DNA from: Dryomyza anilis
Lineage: Eukaryota; Arthropoda; Insecta; Diptera; Dryomyzidae
Assembly (NCBI GenBank): GCA_951804985.1
Contig: OX638134.1
Location: forward strand, 5,642,001-5,706,000
Direction of reading: 5' to 3'
DNA length: 64,000 nt
Shown piece by piece: positions 59,549 through 64,000 of the stretch (positions are counted from its first letter, which is position 1; every line of letters begins with the position of its first letter). The notes beneath the pieces are model-generated. The model ran no database searches. It was given only the letters and a program-made list of their open reading frames with translations, and was not told where the DNA came from. The position numbers and the translations under genes are program-made.

Positions 59549-59570
59549 TTCTCCTTGTCCTTACATACAG
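59549..59570 (+). promoter_or_regulatory. Candidate splice acceptor just before the second retrotransposon ORF
   Basis: TTCTCCTTGTCCTTACATAC followed by AG ends at 59570, after the gag-pol stop and 6 bases before the ATG of the second ORF. The pyrimidine tract is strong. The position is what would be expected of a spliced subgenomic message, as used for env in retroviruses. Confidence 0.6.
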
Positions 59571-59576
59571 CGCACG

Positions 59577-60425
59577 ATGTCGAACCATAACAGCACAAAC
59601 AACCATCAAAATCACAACAACAATAATAATCTTGTCCGAAGAACCGCCAATTCAATATTCCGAACATTTCCATGTAGGATTTGCCGAAGTACACATGCAT
59701 TAAGAAACTGCCATAGGTTCTTGGCCATGAATACCGAACAACGCATGCGATCCGTACTATTACACAGATATTGTTCAAATTGTCTTGCTCATCAGCATTC
59801 CAATGGATCTTGTCGCAGCAGATCGGGCTGTCACTATTGCCAGGAGGATCACCATACGCTTCTCCACCTCCACGAGCGGTTACGTACCAGCCGAAACACT
59901 GGCGTAGTACGAGCGTCGACACCACCTCCAATTACCATATCATCAATTATTTCTCAGCACGTTGTTACGCTTTTCCCAACTGTCCTAGTGAAAATTCAAT
60001 TTGACGACAAACTTCATTATGCGCGAGCTCTAATTGACTCGTGTGTGGCAACGAGTTGCATATCAAAGCGGTTGGTTAACCAACTGAACATAAAAACATA
60101 CAAAATTGGTGAAGATCAGCTTTGCTCTATTTTGATACGCGCACACTCCGACCAAAACGTTAAAATTGAAGGAAACCTGAAGGTAGACAATCGTATCAAC
60201 TCAAAAATACCATCTAAATCCATAGATGCATCCATAAAATCCAAATTTTCCAACCTGGTTTTAGCCGACCCAAATTTTTACAAATCGGCTCCCATATCCT
60301 TGGTTCTGGCTGCAGATATGTTTCAAAAAATAATTAAATCTGGTATCCTCGCCAGCGATGGAGGGCTTCCCGTTGCCCAAAATACTGTCTTTGGATGGAT
60401 CCTATCCGGATCTTGCGCAACATAA
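59577..60425 (+). CDS. Second ORF: zinc-knuckle plus degenerate DUF1758 protease-like protein
   Basis: A 282-residue protein lying where retroviruses carry env but unrelated to env. An Asn/His-rich N terminus (1-19) is followed by zinc fingers C33-C36-H40-C45 and C66-C69-H74-C79, and a Cys/His cluster C85-C88-H92/H93-H97. These align with residues 340-405 of the element's own Gag-Pol. Residues 149-279 align with its protease region, including LADPNFYKS and the closing FGWILSG, but the active motif is D154-S-C rather than D-S-G, and GGD became AAD. It is therefore probably a nucleic-acid-binding pseudo-protease, perhaps a capsid or RNA chaperone or a modulator; that is inference. The frame could open upstream at a TTG inside gag-pol, but ATG 59577 after the splice acceptor is the better start. 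It is diverged from the parent segment yet open, so probably selected. Confidence 0.85.
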   Translation: MSNHNSTNNHQNHNNNNNLVRRTANSIFRTFPCRICRSTHALRNCHRFLAMNTEQRMRSVLLHRYCSNCLAHQHSNGSCRSRSGCHYCQEDHHTLLHLHERLRTSRNTGVVRASTPPPITISSIISQHVVTLFPTVLVKIQFDDKLHYARALIDSCVATSCISKRLVNQLNIKTYKIGEDQLCSILIRAHSDQNVKIEGNLKVDNRINSKIPSKSIDASIKSKFSNLVLADPNFYKSAPISLVLAADMFQKIIKSGILASDGGLPVAQNTVFGWILSGSCAT

Positions 60426-60759
60426 TAACAATATATTTATGTTCTCTATTAAACTTACATAACATTAAAAAAAAAAAAAACAATGAAATGAATTTTACCA
60501 ATTATAAGGAGAATATTTAATTATTTTTTTTGTCAAATGAACTACAATACGCATTTTTGAATTATCGCATGAACTAGTATACAAGATAAATGCAATCGCG
60601 CATTACTATATTACTATATATTATAATAAGAATAAATTGTTAACATTTGAATGAATTTATTAACTTTTAAATTTTATTAATTGTACACTTAAAATAATTA
60701 TTTATAGGCTCTTTTTTTTATGAATTATAGTTGCAGATATACTGCAAGGTGGCCGGCGA

Positions 60760-61124
60760 TGTTGATGTGCGAAATGCACTTTTAATTGTACTAGATTAAT
60801 GATAAACTTAAAAGTTAGATGGCGCTTCTCGCTGTCTCCAAATTTATCTGTTCATTCATCTATTCTTTAAATTCATTCTTTTTAGTTTTCATTATTCGTA
60901 GCTTTAAGTTTTTGCGTTCACTTCTTGAACTACTCCAACCCAGAAAGGTAATAAAGAAAATCTATGAAAAATCTAAGGTTTTTTTTTTTTCTTATTTCTA
61001 AACCCATTCCTACTTCCATTTCCTGAGTGTCTTAAACTTTTGAAAAGTAAAGACACTTAAAATCATTGCAGATTTCTTAGGCTTCTTCATCATTAAAAAA
61101 TCGGTTTGATTCTACAAATTCACA
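60760..61124 (+). repeat. 3' LTR of the BEL/Pao element
   Basis: 365 bp, identical by eye to 51301-51665. AATAAA is at 60950-60955. Confidence 0.96.
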
Positions 61125-61129
61125 ATAGT
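61125..61129. repeat. Target-site duplication, right copy (ATAGT)
   Basis: Matches 51296-51300. The flank resumes as the 19-bp minisatellite (GTGATAAATTGAATTTTTAG), in the same orientation as the left flank. Confidence 0.93.
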
Positions 61130-62329
61130 GAAAAAGTGATAAATTGAATTTTTAGTGTAAATTGGCAGTTTTAATTAAAAACACAAATTTAGTGAATATT
61201 TGAATTTTTATTAAAAATTTAGTTAAAAACTCAACAGTTAAGAACTCAACTTAATAAATTTAAATTTAAGTATGAATCAAGGAAATTAATTTATATGCGA
61301 AAATATATAGAATAATTAATTTTGTAGTAAACTAATTAATTGCAATTAATTTATGGCTTAATGCAATGAAAAACATATAAGTATTTGAAGGATAAAGAAT
61401 TTCTTATTTTATTAATAAAGAGTTTGTTTTATTATTGCGTGGTTTCAATAAAGAAGTTGTTACAAAGCGTAGTTAGGAAGAGTTATATTTGATAAATAGC
61501 CTATTAGTTGACTATTTTTATAATAACGAAGTTATTTCTTAATACAAAAAGGAAGCAGTTAATTTTGATTCCGGAAATTCTATTAATAAAGACAGTTTTA
61601 CATTCTTCTTTCATGATTGGCTGCGTTGCCACAAGTAACAATTAACTCAGTCATTTATTCTAATAAAAGACATTTTTGGCACTCGGTAAGTTTTTTGCCA
61701 AACCAATTTAAAAGAAACTCAAGAAGCATAATGACCAAATCAACGACAGCTTGCGACAGCATCATCAGTAACATCATCAGAGGCTGATCATCATAAGCAT
61801 CATCACGAAAATCATGATTAGCAACAAAAAGTCATGGCAGCAGCACTTGATGCAAATTACGCGTTGCTTAATCTGAAACATTTATGAAGTCGCAAAGTGG
61901 TTTTGGACGCCTTTGTTCTTCCGCACAAAGTTGGCTCAAGAGCACAGCCAGCGGAGCTCAGCTTTGTGTGGCAGCCAAACAAACTATGTATTTTCTGTGT
62001 TCCGGCGGAAGTCCTTAGAGTTCATGTCCTGCCTGTCGCTGTTTGCAACAATGTGTTGTACGAGCTACGCCGTTTTTTATTTTTTAGTAGGTGCCTTTGT
62101 GACGGTGTTGCATAGGAAATACATCGTTTTTAGTTTGTCTAAAATATTCATAGTGATTTTGTATTTTTTTTCTCTTTTTTTTTATTGTAATTTCAAAGCG
62201 GATTTTGTTAATTTGGCAAAATTGTCGTTGCGGTAAATGTCATATAAATCGCCGGCTTAAATTTGCATAATAGGGTTCAGCATTTATTTAAAATTCGTTA
62301 TTGCTAATATTGTAGGAAATTCTATCTAA
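61130..62329. other. Noncoding DNA with a balanced unique island
   Basis: A few remaining minisatellite units to about 61215, then AT-rich DNA. The island at about 61600-62240 is less AT-rich and holds overlapping short frames (for example ATG 61884 to stop 62018, 44 codons). None has a recognised domain. Confidence 0.45.
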
Positions 62330-64000
62330 TAAAAATTCCTCACTAAAAAGTCAAAATTTTCACTAAAAAATTAATTTTTCACTAAAAATTCAATTTTTCA
62401 ATAAAAATTCAAATTTTCACTTAGAATTAAAATTTTCACCAAAATTTAAATTTTCACTTAAAATTCAATTTTTTATTAAAAAAAATTCAAATTTTCACTA
62501 AAAATTCAATTTTTCACTAAAAATTCAATTTTTCACTAAAAATTCAATTTTTCAATAAAAATTTAATTTTTCAATAAAAATTTAATTTTTTATTAAAAAT
62601 TCAACCAATTCACCAAAATTCAATTTTTTACTAAAAATTAAATTTTTCACTAAAAATTAAATTTTTCTCTAAAAATTCAATTTTTCACTAAAAATTCAAT
62701 TTGTTACTAAAAATTCAATTTTTCACTAAAAATTCAAATTTTCACTAAAAATTCAATTTTTCACTAAAAATTCAATTTTTCACTAAAAATTCAATTTTTC
62801 ACTAAAAATTCAATTTTTCACTAAAAATGAAATTTTTCACTCAAAATTAAATTTTTCACTAAAAATTCAATTTTTCACTAAAATTCAATATATCACTAAA
62901 AATTCAAATTTTCACTAAAATTCAATTTTTCACTAAAAATTCAATTTTTCACTAAAAAATCAATTTTTCACTAAAAACTCAATTTTTCACTAAAAATTCA
63001 AATTTTCATTAAAAATTCAATTTTTCACTAAAAATTAAATTGTGCACTAAAAATTCAATTTTTCACTAAAAATTCAATTTTCCCACTAAAAATTCAATTT
63101 GTCACTATAAATTCAATTTATCATTCAAAATTCAAATTTTCACTAAAAATTCAATTTTTCACTAAAAATTTAATTTTTCACTAAAAAATTCAAATTTTCA
63201 CTTAAAATTAAATTTTTCACTAAAAATTCAAATTTTCACTTAAAATTCAATTTTTCATTAAAAAAAATTCAAATTTTCACTCAAATTTAATTTTTCACTA
63301 AAAATTCAATTTTTAACTCTAAATTCAATTTCTCACTAAAAATTCAATTTTTCACTAAAAATTCAATTTTTTACTAAAAATTCAAATTTTCACTAATAAT
63401 TCAATTTTTCATTAAATATTCTCAAATTTTTATTCTTCTCCAAAAATTTAAAATTTCACTAAAATTATTCACAATTTAAAATTTTCACTAAAAAGTAAAT
63501 TTTTCACTATAAAAAAAAACAAATTTTTCACTAAAAATTCAATTTTTAACTCTAAATTCAATTTCTCACTAAAAATTCAAATTTTCACTAAAAATTCAAA
63601 TTTTCACTAAAAATTCAAATTTTCACTAAAAATTCAAATTTTCACTAAAAATTCAAATTTTCACTAAAAATTCAAATTTTCACTAAAAATTCAATATTTC
63701 ACTAAAAATTCAATTTTTCACTAAAAATTCAATTTTTCACTAAAAATTCAATTTTTCACTAAAAATTCAATTTTTCACTAAAAATTCAATTTTTCACTAA
63801 AAATTCAATTTTTTACTAAAAATTAAATTTTTCACTAATAATTCAATTGTTCATTAAATATTCTCAAATTTTTATTCTTCTCTAAAAATTAAAAATTTCA
63901 CTAAAATTTTTCACAATTTAAAATTTTCACTAAAAAGTAAATTTTTCACTATAAAAATAAACAAATTTTTAACTGAAAATTCAATATTTCACTAAAAAAA
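62330..64000. repeat. 19-bp minisatellite array (TTCAATTTTTCACTAAAAA), runs off the window
   Basis: The longest array of the family here, over 80 units, with runs of identical units at 62700-62830 and 63560-63800. A segment with ATTCTCAAATTTTTATTCTTC recurs at about 63418 and 63869 (offset about 450), showing larger segmental duplication within the array. Confidence 0.95.

Larger units (their letters stand above)
51301..61124 (+). mobile_element. Complete BEL/Pao LTR retrotransposon, 9,824 bp
   Basis: The order is: 365-bp LTR, tRNA-Tyr-type primer site, 2.6-kb leader, gag-pol ORF, second short ORF, about 330-bp 3' noncoding region, 365-bp LTR. The two LTRs are identical as far as they can be read by eye, begin TG and end CA, and are bounded by a 5-bp duplication, ATAGT. 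The gag-pol ORF has no stop or frameshift. These features mark a very recent and possibly still mobile insertion. The sequence just before the 3' LTR (about 60741-60759) is not a classical polypurine tract. No envelope-like protein with a signal peptide or fusion region is present, so this is an intracellular retroelement. Confidence 0.96.

Noticed and set aside
59502..59576. Upstream extension of the second retrotransposon ORF
   Set aside because: The upstream start is TTG inside the gag-pol frame. The ATG at 59577 directly follows a strong splice acceptor and is the more credible eukaryotic start.
61884..62236. Short overlapping frames in the balanced island near the right end
   Set aside because: Three frames overlap with none dominant, and there is no domain or start-site support. 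A noncoding exon or enhancer is equally possible.

Overview
The window looks like nuclear DNA of a higher (brachyceran) fly. The reasons are an intact insect-type allatostatin C receptor gene, three eukaryotic tRNA-Thr(TGT) genes with oligo-T Pol III terminators, a complete BEL/Pao LTR retrotransposon, and very AT-rich, repeat-laden noncoding DNA. A tephritid-like genome is possible, but the species cannot be named from the sequence. No bacterial, organellar or CRISPR features are present.

Layout. 1-5.3 kb: unique AT-rich DNA, a long heptamer array (GGATATA, grading into GGAATAA) and a minisatellite that switches orientation. 5.3-7.4 kb: a diverged array of about 105-bp units. 7.5-9.1 kb: the only cellular protein gene, a single-exon receptor CDS with an upstream splice acceptor and a tiny upstream ORF, followed at once by a 10-bp array. 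10-22.5 kb: AT-rich DNA with two copies of a TATACCC-ended non-autonomous element and two fold-back (long inverted repeat) elements. 22.5-44 kb: a gene desert with repeated arrays of a 19-bp quasi-palindromic minisatellite in both orientations, a 59-bp higher-order array, and a dispersed satellite family of about 205-230 bp whose GATA-rich core is far better conserved than its spacers. 44.5-47.6 kb: a 1.35-kb octamer array, then three identical tRNA-Thr genes on the minus strand. 50.5-51.3 kb: a 16-bp palindromic array. 51.3-61.1 kb: the retrotransposon, inserted in the 19-bp minisatellite. 62.3 kb to the end: another long 19-bp array that runs off the window.

The most interesting items are these. 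(1) The retrotransposon looks very young (LTRs identical by eye, perfect 5-bp target duplication, open gag-pol). In the position where retroviruses carry env it has a second ORF: a diverged copy of its own zinc-knuckle plus protease segment, with the catalytic D-S-G changed to D-S-C, sitting 6 bases after a strong splice acceptor. (2) The GATA-core satellite has about 13 recognisable copies. (3) An 11-bp motif, CTCATACGTCA, is scattered through the desert. (4) Several unrelated tandem arrays share quasi-palindromic monomers.

The receptor and tRNA genes are independent units. Nothing suggests that they act together. The retrotransposon ORFs belong to one element and would act together in particle assembly, reverse transcription and integration.
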